64,000 bases of DNA, from positions 1,860,001-1,924,000 of the forward strand of contig NC_068565.1 of assembly GCF_025698545.1 (NCBI RefSeq). Direction: 5' to 3'. Both the position numbers and the translations under genes were made by a program. Origin of the DNA: Gossypium raimondii (Eukaryota > Streptophyta > Magnoliopsida > Malvales > Malvaceae). Positions 11,399-26,400 of the stretch are shown in pieces. How positions within the stretch are numbered: the stretch's first letter is position 1; each line of letters begins with the position of its first letter. Below the pieces are notes generated by a model. That model was not told where the DNA came from, searched no databases, and worked only from the letters and a program-made list of their open reading frames with translations.

Positions 11399-14300
11399 AT
11401 GGCAGATCTTGTTCGTTATGGCAATTCTGAACGCGACATTGAGCAAGTAATTTTCTTTTTTGTTTAAGTATTCATATTTGGCATTCATATTCAAGTGATA
11501 TTTGAATAAAATCTTTTATGAATTCTCCGATTATGAAAAATTTAGAAAGAAAATAAATATATTGTCTGCTTGTATACTAATTCCCTTATTTGATGATAGT
11601 GGAGAGGAATTAGTATAAAATTAATTTAGATTTTTTTTGAATTTTTTGTATGATTTATATTTGTATAATTTGAATGTTTTATTTCATATGTTAAATGACT
11701 AATTTTAACATTATCTAAGAATAATATTCTCAATAAATACTATATATAATGGATTGATATGAAATTTATGTGCCATGCTCATAGTATATATAGTTTATAA
11801 TTGATTAAACATCTCTATAATACCAATCAATAATATTTTTAGAGGTTTAAAAGTTGAAAATAGTTTAAACATTCTTCATTTACTTGCAATTTGAATTTAC
11901 ATGAATAGACTATAAAATATAATAATTTGATTAGCGTAGAAAAAATGATCAAACTATCTACAGCTAAATTAATTTTACATTGATATAATTAAATCCTTTC
12001 TCATGTGTGTGTTTGTTTATATTTAGATGAAAGTAAGAGGATTCTATAATAATCCAAAAGATTTTGATCTACTTGTATGTGTTGTTTATTTTTAATTTCT
12101 TACCCTTTGTTTTGAAGGCAATTATTACTTTGAAAAAGGGCACTCAACTACTCAAATATAGCCGTAAAGGAAAACCTAAGTTTCGAGCATTTAGACTTTC
12201 CCCGGTGAGTTACTTTCTCTTCAATCTCATTATATATCAATGTACTTTTGGCTGTGGAATAAATGCATTATCGTTCTATGTTACTCGAACTTGGATGTAA
12301 GTGTTAGACACTAGTTCGTTCTGGCACTAATATGTTCTATGTTTTTCTACAAATTTGGAGGATTTTTAGAAGGTTATATTCCCATATTCATGTTCAGATA
12401 TGCATAGGACATGAGTAAAAATGAAGAGTCGGAGTAACGTACTGACAAGGTGTTTGTAGTTCTATAATATGGATTTTTGTTGTAGTACAATCATCTGGGT
12501 TTAGCGTTTTGGACTTGTGATGATGTGTGAATCAAGGTCATAACTTATCCTAGTGGATGGCTGACATTTTAAGTTTGATGAACAACTATAGATAAGTTCT
12601 TCACATAATTTGTTTGAATAAGTTCGAGTAACATAGATAAGCAAGATGGGCATTTATGTAGCTCTAAGTCATACAAATACATATATGCATGTGCATGTGG
12701 GTGTGTGTGAGTTCTCTTAGAAAGCAGCTATCATTAGAAAAGCATATACAGTTCTCTCAGTAATCTTAAGTGCATATATGATTTCAGTTTTAGCTGTATT
12801 AACAGGATGAAACGACATTAATATGGTTATCACGTGGAGAAGAGAAGAATCTGAAATTAAGCTCTGTCACTCGTATCCTTCCTGGACAGAGAACTGTAAG
12901 TTTAATTTCAGCTTTTCATTTTTCCCAGTTAATGGTGAATGTTGCAGTTTAAATAGCCTTATTTTTCTATGTCATATCACTAAGATTTCAATGCAAAGAA
13001 AAGAAAAAAAAGGGTTAAAACCACAGTTTGCCAAATTCTACAGGCTGTTTTTAGAAGATTTTTGCGCCCGGAAAAGGAGTACTTGTCATTTTCACTTCTA
13101 TATAATAACGGTGACAGATCTCTTGATTTGGTTAGTACCAGTTATCAGGTAATCTGCTATTTATTTTATATTCAGTTGAATGGTAAATTTGAATACAGTG
13201 ATTGCTGTTGTCTACCTCAATAGATCTGCAAGGACAAAGCTGAGGCTGAAGTGTGGTTAGCATGTCTTAAGGCATTGATTGGACAAAATCGAAATAGACG
13301 AGCCAAAAGTGATTTAAGTGATGTGAGTTCTGCTTTCCACATACATATGCATATAACAGAACTGTAACTTCATCGATTAGGAGAGAGCTTTGCCCTGATT
13401 TACAGTGGAGCAATCTGTCTGACATATTTCTAGGAAAGAATAACTAAAAATTGCATCTGATACGGTCTTTTGGATGATGTATACAGGACGAGCGTCCATT
13501 ATAGTTACAAGAGTTTAGTGAATGTATGCCTATATTTGTTGCTTGTTCACTAGACTTGTATCTTTATTGACTGACTTCAATATCATTTGTGACAGCTACA
13601 AGACGGTTTCTTTCAAAATGGTCGCCCATTTGGTGTAGCTCTAGATTTCAGCCCTAGTATTGCCAGCAGTAGTGCGTCTATAGATCTTGGGGGCTCAGAT
13701 GCGGGGTCAGAACGTGCAAGTATGCAGGTGAGATCTAGTGGTGCAGATGGTTTCCGAATTAGTGTTTCAAGCACTCCTAGCTGTTCAAGTGTTGGATCTG
13801 GGGGTCCAGATGACATAGAATCATTAGGTGATGTTTATGTATGGGGAGACGTTTGGGCTGATGGATCAGATGGGACTGTAAGCGCAGTTTCACCAAAAAT
13901 CGATGTGCTAACTCCTAAGCCCTTGGAATCAAATGTAGTCCTTGATGTTCATCAGATAGCTTGCGGTGTAAGACATATTGCTCTCGTAACAAAGCAGGGT
14001 GAAGTTTTCACCTGGGGTGAGGAATCAGGTGGAAGACTTGGCCATGGAATTGAAAAAGACTTTAGCCGCCCTCGATTAGTTGAGTTCTTGGCAGTAACTA
14101 ATGTGGAATTTGTTGCATCCGGAGAATATCATACATGTGTTGTATCTACAGCTGGTGATTTATTCACTTGGGGTGATGGTACTCATAATGCTAGACTCCT
14201 TGGCCATGGCACCGATGTTAGCCATTGGATCCCAAAGAGAGTTTCTGGGGCATTAGAAGGACTGCAAGTCTTATCCATCGCATGCGGCACTTGGCATTCA

Positions 14301-16779
14301 GCTCTGGCAACTTCTAATGGCAAGCTATTTACATTCGGCGATGGAACATTTGGTGTTTTGGGCCATGGAGATAGGGAAAGTGCTGCATATCCAAAAGAAG
14401 TTCAACTGTTGAATGGCCTAAAGACTATTAAAGTTGCATGTGGGGTATGGCATACAGCAGCTATTGTCGAGGTTTCAGGCCAGTCTGGTGCTAACATTTC
14501 ATCGAGAAAGTTGTTCACCTGGGGTGATGGCGATAAACACCGGCTGGGTCATGGAAATAAAGAAACTTATCTACTTCCAACCTGCGTCTCTTCACTAATC
14601 GACTACAACTTCCACCAGCTAGCCTGCGGACATACTATTACAGTTGCACTTACTTCATCAGGTCATGTTTTTACCATGGGGGGTACTGCATATGGTCAAC
14701 TAGGCAACCCAGGTTCTGATGGAAAATTACCATGCCTGGTACAAGAAAAACTGGTAGGTGAATTCGTGGAAGAAATTTCTTGCGGAGCATATCACGTTGC
14801 TGTACTGACATCAAGAAGTGAAGTATTCACTTGGGGAAGAGGTGCCAATGGAAGACTAGGACATGGTGACATAGAAGATAGAAGAACTCCAACACTGATT
14901 GAATCATTGAAGGATAGACATGTCAAAAATATATCATGTGGTTCAAACTTCACTTCCTGTATATGCATCCATAAATGGGTCTCGGGTGCTGACCAGTCGG
15001 TTTGCTCGGGCTGCCGGCAGGCATTTGGTTTCACTAGAAAGAGGCACAATTGTTACAATTGCGGACTGGTGCATTGCCATGCTTGCAGTTCCAAGAAAGC
15101 ATTGAAAGCAGCATTGGCTCCAACTCCTGGAAAACCTCATCGTGTTTGCGATGCTTGCTACATAAAACTGAAATCTGCTGAAGTTGGTAATGCTTCAAAT
15201 TTGAATAGAAAATCTGCTGGTCCACGTCCCTCAATTGATGGCAGGGAAAGATTAGATAGAGGAGAGATAAGGTCTTCCAGGCTTTTGCTCTCTCCCAACA
15301 CAGAACTGGTCAAATACCTTGAGATAATGACAGGTAAACCCGGGACTCGATTCGATGCTGCTTCTCAAATGCGAGGTTCCCAAGTCCCATCGACTTTACA
15401 GCTAAGAGAAGTCGGACTTCCAAGTACATTTGTTGCTTTTCAAAATGCTTTTAGACCGGCTACTCCTCCAGCAACGCCACCAGCTCAGTCCCCTATTAAC
15501 TCAAGATCTAGCTCACCGTACTCAAGGCGACCAAGTCCTCCACGCTCCAGTACAAATACATTTTCAAAGAACGTTATCGAAAGCCTGAGGAAGTCAAATG
15601 AACTTCTGAACCAAGAAGTGTCAAAACTGCAAAATCAAGTACCAGTGATATACCTATTTGCTGTTCTGTTATGATCATTACACACTGCTTGTGTTATCCA
15701 TGCAGCTTGCTATCAAAAGTAATTTCTTTTTCTCTACTTTTTGAGTGATTACAGTTAAAAAGTTTGAAGCAGAAATGTGGTACGCAAGACACGGAGATTC
15801 TGAAACTACGGAAAAATGCTCAAGAACATGCTTCATATGCTGCAAAGGAATCATCCAAGTTTAAAGAGGCCAAGGAAGTTGTGAAATCCATCACAGATCA
15901 GGTACATTAAGTTTTAACTCAACATTTCAGTTTGCCTTTTGACATAAACCGGCACCATCTACAACGATACCTACTGATAGTACAATTTGATATTGTTATA
16001 CAGTTGAAGGAAATAATAGAGAGGTTGCCTTCTGAAGTTTCTGAAAGTGAAACCCTTAAAGCTATAAATACACAAGCTGAAGCATTCTTAAAAACTCATG
16101 GAACAAATGAAGCATCAATGGAGTCTTCAAATGATCAGAGGATGGAGTATAGTGTGGACACCACAGCTGTCCCATCTAACTATAGCTCAGAAAACGAATC
16201 AAGATCATCCGAGGCTTCAGCGGTTAGAGGTGGTGTAGAAAAGGAAATTACCGAGCAATTCGAACCTGGAGTGTACATCACTTATGTTAATCATCGAAAT
16301 GGAGGGAAGATCTTCAGACGAGTTAGATTCAGGTACTTTTAGACAGGTTCAGGGCAAGTTATAGATTTTTTTTTTTTTTGCTTACAATCTTACTGCAGGT
16401 AAACATGGTTGGATATGTAGAACAAGTTCTGAAATAGCTCCACATCTTTGTCTCACACTCAATTTTGCATATACATGCATCGCACAGACACGAACATACA
16501 CATGAGAATTGTACCATGGACACCTATTGATTTGCATGATGAGGTCTTAATCTCACTGCCTTATATCGACTTCAACATTCTTTTTCTTTTCACAGCAAAC
16601 GAAGGTTTGATGAGACACAAGCTGAAGAATGGTGGAGCAAAAATAAAGATAGGGTGCTTAAAAGGTACAGTCCACATGCAACTAAATCGGCTTCTTCAAC
16701 GGCATCATCCCTTACTCAACCACCACCACCACCACCACCAGTTGTTGATGAAACCACAGAAGCAGCACCTCCTCCTTAA
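11399..16779 (+). CDS. PH-RCC1-FYVE-BRX protein (PRAF/RLD class)
   Basis: Nine exons: 11399-11446, 12118-12204, 12806-12895, 13044-13130, 13224-13322, 13596-15638, 15755-15901, 16004-16332, 16596-16779. Joined length is 3114 nt, 1037 aa, no stop. Domains: PH (about 17-130); RCC1 repeats (about 215-590, recurrent VFTWG, GRLGHG and ACG motifs); FYVE zinc finger (about 596-665, cysteine pairs CSGC, CYNC, CHAC, CDAC); Ser/Pro-rich linker; coiled coil (about 795-875); BRX domain (about 952-1003, [16 protein letters not shown]); polyproline near the end. The FYVE core reads [10 protein letters not shown] instead of the canonical R(R/K)HHCR, the variant known for Arabidopsis PRAF1. In Arabidopsis, RLD proteins bind LAZY-family proteins through BRX and act in auxin transport and gravitropism; RCC1 repeats suggest nucleotide-exchange activity on a small GTPase. 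Most coding sequence sits in exon 6, as in the family. Confidence 0.94.
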
Positions 16780-17595
16780 ACTTAGTTTCATAAAACTTGG
16801 TAATGTAGAATAGAAAAAATATCAAGTGGCTATCTTGATTCGCGATTGCAGCAATATTACGGATCAACAATTAGCGGATGTATTCGGTTTTAGAAAAAAA
16901 AGATTTAGCTAATGGATAAATTAGGATACAAGGAATTTCCATCACTTTACAGGCAAAGAAACAACTCCTCGCTCTCTCCAGAGACACCATTTCCATTAAG
17001 GGAAGAAAAGAAGGTACATTTAACTGTTTGTTACTCATTCTTTGTTTCTTATTCTTTTTGTTTTGATCATGTATCAATCATTTAAACCAAATGCTTGGTT
17101 GTATTGGACACTGTTTTATTACTTTATAAATGCATGCTTTTATATACACAAATACATATGTATAGGAAAATAGAATGAATGAATGGTTAATATTTATTAT
17201 CAGCAAAACTTATATACATATATATACACACATAAACTAAGGTAAGATAATTAACTCGATATCTAGCTTGAGCAGCTCGAGTTTGTCTAAACAATAGATC
17301 AAAACTTTTTATTTTGAAGCTTATAAACTTAAACAGCTTACGTGTCTTATTTTTCATTATGCTATAAAGGGAATATAAAGAAAATACCAGAATTTTGATA
17401 AGAAAAATTGCAGCAAGCAAAGCAATATCCTGCTATTAAACTCACTATAAAATATGTAATATAGCAAACAAAGATCTCTCAACTAATCTTAATCTTTTTA
17501 ATCATTTGTAAATAAAAGAAAAAATTACAAAAAAGAACAACCTGCAGAATGTTTGATGACAAAAACTAACAAAAATCCATGATTCAATATCAAAT
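16780..17595. other. Intergenic region between two convergent genes
   Basis: It contains the 3' ends of the PRAF-type gene (+) and the eL14 gene (-). AT-rich, with a short TATATACAC microsatellite near 17210-17235. No further gene is supported. Confidence 0.5.
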
Positions 17596-19199
<1,604 letters not shown>

Positions 19200-19272
19200 T
19201 TTTGGTGTTTGTTTGTGTGTGATAGTGTTGGAGATGGAAGAGAGTGGCGGAGAGGGAATTAAAATAGAGGAG

Positions 19273-19289
19273 TTAGGGTTTATATATAG
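19273..19289 (-). promoter_or_regulatory. TATA box and telo-box of the RPL14 promoter
   Basis: Read on the minus strand, CTATATATAA is followed immediately by AAACCCTAA, about 75-90 bp before the ATG at 19199. The telo-box AAACCCTAA close to the transcription start is an established hallmark of plant ribosomal protein and translation genes, where it helps growth-linked expression. Confidence 0.7.
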
Positions 19290-20471
19290 TATAGGGTGAT
19301 TTAATAGAGGATTCTTAAACGTTGGTCAACTAGGTTTTTTTGGGATAAATCGATATTTAGTCCTTAAACTTGGTAATATGTTTTAATTTGGTCCTTGAAT
19401 TTTTCACACTAATTCTGAAATTTGGTAAATTTTCTCGATATCTTTCTGAACTTGAATTCTATTAAGATATGATGACATGAAACTTTAAATTTTTTAATTT
19501 TTTAAAATTATAGATTTAGATTTTATACTTAAACAAATTAAAATTAATTTTAATCGTTAACCTCATTAATATTTCATCAAAATTTGCTTACCATTACTCA
19601 GTTAATAATAAATTTCTTTTGTTTTGGATCATAATAAAGGCGATTGATTAATGGAAAATTTTCAATTCGGGCCCTCTCAAAAGTAATACTTCAATTTACG
19701 TCATTTTAGGCTTTTGATTAAATGGAAAATTATCTTTTGTGGCCATTTCAAAAAATTAATAATTCAATTTAAGACTTTTCAATATTTTTTTTAGCTTTGG
19801 CCCCTCTAAAATTTTATAAATTTATCTCGACCCTCTTGATACATAATTCCTGAATTCACTCTTGAATGTCAACTATTGAACTAGGATTTTTATATCGAAA
19901 ATGTAAAAATACTTTTTTAATTACATTGACTAAATCTCAAAATTCACTCAAGTATAAGGACTGATATCAAAATTTGACCAAAACAAAATGACAAGGCGAA
20001 TGCAAAGCAATGGCGTTGCCATTGAGCTAGAATCCAAAGGAATGGTGTATTTTGTAACTTCTTAGTGTCATCATGTTCATGTCATTTTTTAAAAATTTAG
20101 GTCTGGACATCAATTGTTCAGTCATATTCATGTCATGTAATGGTATCCAGACATTTTGAACAGAGTGCGGTATTATGTTAGCACTCAAAATCTCGAGACA
20201 TATACATGCATGCATGCATTCATGTCATGTATAAGTTATGAACCAGGCAACAATTCTTAAAAAGAAACAGATCTCCATACATAATATCCAACCAGCATAG
20301 ATATACCAGATACAAACATTTCATTATTAACATACATTATTTGCTTATTTCTTTTTCGCAACGAAACGAAAACCATAAGTAAACAAAAGCAGGGGACTAG
20401 GTAAACACTGGTACCAGTTTGATCCAGCTGGTTGAATCATTGTATGGTGATCATATATTCAAACACTTTGT
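19290..20471. other. Intergenic region upstream of RPL14 and downstream of the cyclopropane synthase
   Basis: No gene supported. It holds repeat debris: TTTAGTCCTTAAACTTGG and TTTGGTCCTTGAATTTTT phrases (19350-19410), and a doubled motif GATTAATGGAAAATT / GATTAAATGGAAAATT (19645 and 19715) resembling the window's small MITE family. The part just below 20471 is the 3' UTR of the minus-strand cyclopropane synthase. Confidence 0.45.
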
Positions 20472-23400
20472 TCAATCATCCATGAAGGAATATGCAGAAC
20501 GGAAACCTTTGTATGGATCTCCAAGTGTACCGAAATTACCAGCTCGCGAAAATACAACCTGCAATCACATACACCAAGGGATTAATATCTTAGCTTTAAC
20601 ATCTTAGATTCACATTGCATTAACAGATATGTATGGAGTTTTACCTGGTAATCTGTAAGGGTTCCTGTCTTAAAACCAGCAGCACAGTAATCAAAATAGT
20701 ATTCCCATGTCCGCATGAACTTCTCGTCGAACCCCAAAGCCAGAACTTTGCTGAGGAGGAAACAAGAATATGTTAGTTTTCATTGAACCCCAAAGATGAT
20801 TTCTGTGCGAATCGAAATCGGCACAATGTGTAAATACCTTGTGTTTTCCAGGAAAAGTTTTCTCCACCATCTCAGTGTGTGGTAATAACTCATTCCTATG
20901 TTTTCCACATGCTCCACACTGCACTCACAATAATCTTTGATCAATTTGTGTTGTAGAACAAAGGACAAAGCATGATTGATTTGTCTAAACAACAATGGAT
21001 GTTACCTGAATCTTGTTGCAGCAGCCATGGCTGATAAATTCCTATCCAAAGAAAGCAGGGTTCCACCAGGGAATATATATTCCTTAAGAAAACCAGCTGT
21101 TTGCTGGATTTCTTTGGAAAGCTCCTCTGGGATAGATATGAACTGAAAAAAAAAAATACAAAACAAAAGACCACTCTTGGACATTAATGAATTGTTTTGG
21201 CCTAATATTGTAGAAAAATAAGCAATGAAGAACAGATAATTGGAGTTTTGAAGTTACTATAAAAGCTAATACAAAGGCAACAGTACTATTTTCACCATTT
21301 TAACATTACCTGTAGAACGAAAAGTCCATCTTCTTTCAGTAATTGATCACAGCATCTGTAAAATTCCTCAATATATTCTTCACCAACATGTTCTACCATC
21401 TCTCTAAAGAATATAATTGCACAATGTTAAAACTATATGACATGTAATTACTAATTATAGTTAACTGAGGGAATTTATAACTTACACAGATATGATTCTG
21501 TCAAATTGGTGTTCCTTAGGTAACTGGCGATAGTCACAGAGAAGTATTTTGATGTTATCCTGATGATAAGAACTTGTTAAATATGGGAAAAGAAGGTGCA
21601 GATTATTTTTTCACTAAGTCTAAAAGAACAAGAAGTTTGCAGACAGAAGTTATTTTCAGACATGGATACCTCGAGTCCAGCTTCCTTCACTTTTTCTTGA
21701 GCATATTCCAGTTGCTGTTCTGATAGAGTGATGCCAGTATATTTGCATCCTGTTCTTTTCACAGTTTCAATAGCTAAGCTTCCCCAACCGCACCCAATGT
21801 CGAGAACTTCATGCCATTTCTCTATCCTTGTCTGTATGTATCAGAAAACAACTCAATCAAATAAATGATCATAGCAAAGGAAAATGAAGAATACGGATTA
21901 GACCATCATGGATTCTCACTTTCTCAATTAGAGAACTGATTTTTCTTCGCTGTGCAACGTCCAAATGTTCTTCTCCTGTCTGTAAAGCAACTTAATATTA
22001 GTGTCACAAATCTCGAAAAGGATAAAATCCCAACATGACATGGAAAACAAGTCCTTTGTTCATACACTTTAAAAGAAGAAAAATCATAGAAGTTGGGAAA
22101 CTGACCCTAAAGACTCCAGAAGAGTATTGCATCATTTTGCCCAAGTATAGAGAGAAAAGTTCATTACTCTGCAAACACAATTAGCAGGGAATTAGTTAGC
22201 TTTGATTTGATAAATCCAATAGCAAATAGTCTTTTACGTCGGTAGTACTAGGTAACACCAAATTACAAAGACAACTAGTTCCTTAACAAAGAGTTATCCG
22301 GATAGAGTTTGCAACTGTGTAATAAAAATAACATGTTGGAGGTTGAATAATCAATATGGCGTTCTAATACGTTGAAATTGGAGTCATGATCACTTACCAG
22401 ATCATAATGACGAGAAATGTTCCTACGAGCTTGTGTAATAGTATTCTGTCTCAAGAGATGCTTCACAAAATACTTTGCAGATGATATACTAGCTGTTAAC
22501 AGAGCAGGTGACCACCAAGTCCTGCAACCAAATAAATGTCCATGCTTAATAAACCGATTTTATTTATGGATTCTACCAGTATTGCAATCTATATTCTTCT
22601 TCAAGCTTATAATGAACCTTCTTTTATTCGACCCTGAGGCAGCTGAGTTCTCTTTATTGGCAACAAGAATCTGCAAAGTTATCAATGAAGATTATGATAA
22701 ATCATAACTAACCTAATTTATTGTATGTATAGGCACAGATCTTGATAACCTTTTCTTACCCGGAAAAGATTAAGAAGGCCATCATTTTCATCAAGAAAAG
22801 AAAAATCTCCATGGATATATGCGTCTGCAAGGCCTATATCAGCTTCTTTCATGATCTGGGGGGAAAGCACATATAATTCTCATAAGCAAACGTGACAATA
22901 GAGTTTAATATTAACAACTAAACCAACTGAATTAAGATTAAGTAATGTGTGGTGTGTACCCTCCAGTAAAACTGAGGATTATGCACTTTCAGAACTGTTT
23001 TAAGAGGACACTTTTCCATGTTTCCTTTGAAAGTGAAAATTCTGCCTCCTTCCTCTAAGAAACTGATGATAGCCACATGGTCAATTGTGTCAAATTCAAG
23101 TAGAAAAACATGCAGTGAACTAACAAAATGCTTAAAACATTGAGTGATAATATTTAAGAACTCACATTACGCAGCCCATAGATATATATTGTTGAAAGAA
23201 TTTAGTAACAAAGAGGCGTGCCGTTGTTTCCATGAAAGAGGGTGACATATTCTTTGGTAAAGATGGTGACATATTCTTTGGACTGTCCAAAACAGAAGAA
23301 TGCTTTCCCAAGATACCATGTGCAGCATCCATACCAGCCTGAGAAAAAAAGAGCACCTTAGAAAAATGCTTTGTGGATTCTTGTACTTTCATTGCAGCCT

Positions 23401-26400
23401 AAACTAAAGGAATTTATCTTGCTGAAATAAAATTGAATCATAAGTAAGAGTTAAAAATAAGCATAAATTACTAGGTAGGTACCTTTAGTTCATCCTGATT
23501 GAAGTCATAGCCTGAAATAATTGTAAACAGATACTCAGATGAAAGGCAGGTGACATGATGCTTTATTATCTTATAATGACAGCTAATGAAGGTTTTAGAA
23601 CACAAGGAATATAAAATCTCAGCACAATGACAGTAGCAATAATACTTCACTAATCTATAGCTAGTAGAAGAGTACTAAAAGAGCTAGTTTCATCCCTTGA
23701 TAATTTACTTTTCCCCAAAATTTTGGTCCAAAATGTTAACTAATTTCATGAGGAAAAATCTCACCACAGAACCAGATTCCTCTCTTTCCCTGAATCTGAC
23801 CAAGCTCAAGTGAAGCTTTTGATGCAGCAACAGAGGGAATTGCATGGCCGGTTGACCACTTAAGTAAGGTATTCTTTGGGGTATGGTCTGGATTGACAGT
23901 CACAAAAAATGGCTCACTTGTTTTCCCAATATTCTGAAAAAAGAATAAGAACCTGTCAGCATTACTCAAGTTATAACTTGATAAACAACCAAGTATTTTA
24001 GTAATTCTGATGAAACAAATGGCATCTGACAAGAATCTTCTATGCTTCCGTAGATGTTAGGCAATATTAGCAAACTTAATTTTTTGACATACCTGTAGTG
24101 CATTGAGCCAGTATGTTAAGAATGCATTATTTTTGCTACCATTGAGAAAATTCAATGCACTCCAAGCTGATTTGTTTTGTGGCATTAAAGTACTGTCCTG
24201 GTGAAGGAAAATATCACTGCCAAGAGAAACAATTGATTAGATTTCATGAATTTTAGTAGCTCACTTTAAATAAACTGAAGAACATGCAAAATAGATTAGA
24301 TTATACATGCATATTAATTTTGAGACGTTCGAAGGCATACAGATCAACGAGGGAGTACAAATTTTAGTACCTGGTAGCATATTGGAAAGCACCCAGTACT
24401 CTTGTTTCTTCAAATGTTGCTTGGTTTCCTAATAATTTTAGGGCAGTGGGAGCATCGACAGCCATTATGCATCCATTGTAAGTTTCTTGGAAACCATCTC
24501 CACAGACCATGGTGGTATCTGTCCATCCATTTATACACAACTATCCTTAGAGGTCTGTAAAATCTCTGATATGAAAAACTTCATATTTTTCCTGGTAAAT
24601 ATTGAACGATGGACGGTTTTCAAGGCAAACACTCACCATTATCAACAGGCAAAACAGATTGTACTTCACAACCTAGTTTAAATTGACAACCTTTAGTCTC
24701 CAGCACTTCCCTAACCTGATTTCATTGAGTTGGTATATACTTGTAATTAGCTTACATCAATAGAATCTTAAGTGGAGAGTTTAGGAAACTAGAAAAATGC
24801 TCACCCTTTTAACAAAATGTGAGTGCCCTTTGATAGTCAACCACTGTGGCTGCCCAAATAGCTGAAGATGGAAAAGGAAAACAAAAAGATCAACAAACGA
24901 AACCGACACATTGGGTTTTATATAGGAAGAGTCTTATGCAAATTAAGCCTACAATATGATAGCCATATATATAAAGACTAAGTAGTATGCATTTAGGAAA
25001 ATAATCAAACACCTGGTACAAATGATGAGTACGGCAAAATGAAAGGATGGAAAAAGCTGAAAAGCTCATAACATCTTCCTTGGAGCTTGACCACATTGAA
25101 CCACATATAGGAGCCTACTCAAATTTCAATATTTTCCATTGATTAATTCCCATAATTAATATAAAAAAAACCCTCAATAATGAGATAAAATACTCACCAG
25201 ATAAGTGTTTTGAAAATTTTCAGAGTAGCCCTTTGAGTTTATAAACTGTCCCAAGGTCTCAGTACGATCAATGTCTGGGTTGTTCTCAAGTGATCCAAGG
25301 TAACTGCAACACACAAAGTCCAAAATGTTTCATTTGATAAAAACATGTACTAATGTAAGATAACTCAGAAGAGGCAATAGCTGACCTTTCGACATCATTG
25401 CCGAATTTGATGATCTCTCTGAGGCTTTGCCAATTGAAAGGGTTCAACAGTTTCTTCTTTTGAGCAAAGTAATTGGAAAATCCATATTGGCTGCACCATT
25501 CATAGCCATTGTTGCCTTTGTCATGGCTTACAGAGAATGAAACATCGGATGTTTCTACATCAACACCAAGGCAGTCGAACATATTCAACAGTGTGGCATA
25601 TCTTGCCTGTCATGTTTTTTTTCATAAAATTAATAAATTTCATGCATTGTTTCGTATACTACAAACATATCTAAAATAGCTTCATCAAAAACATTAAAAA
25701 AAAAAAAAGTGTTTGAATTCATAACAATAGAATCCATGCATTTGTTTCCATGATCTTAACAAGTGTTATTTGAATTGAATCGGATCCGTTGATCGCTCTA
25801 GATATAGAAGTAAACCGACCTTGAATAAATCGTTCAAAACTAATAAAAATCGAAAATTTATAAAAATATTGAATTATTTTATAAATTTTAAAATGTTCTT
25901 TAATTTTTATGAAATTTTAATTAATTATTTAAAATTTTAAATAATTATAATTATTATAATAATGAGTCGGCTCACATTTTCCGTACACATACGGACGTGA
26001 GCTCCCTCCCAAATAATTAATATTCTATATAATACAAAGAGAAGCTATTCATTTATATATACATATATATATATATATAAAAATTAAAATGCATCGATTA
26101 ATTAATAGAGCTGGTAAAACGACAGGTTAATATATTTTTTCATTATTAAAATTAATTTTAATTTTTTTAAAAAAAGTCCCTACTGGCAAACTATAAATTG
26201 TATAAATATAACTTTAAAATATTAATAATTAATACTGGTTACAGTCATAATAATATAAATATTTATACTATATATTAACTCTGTCAACCGGTCACAAATT
26301 TAGTTGAATAATAATTAAAATATAGAAAAATGTAGGGATTTGAACTTTAAACATTATAGTTTTTAACATCTACCGGGGGCGTAGCCAAGGGGGCTGGCAG

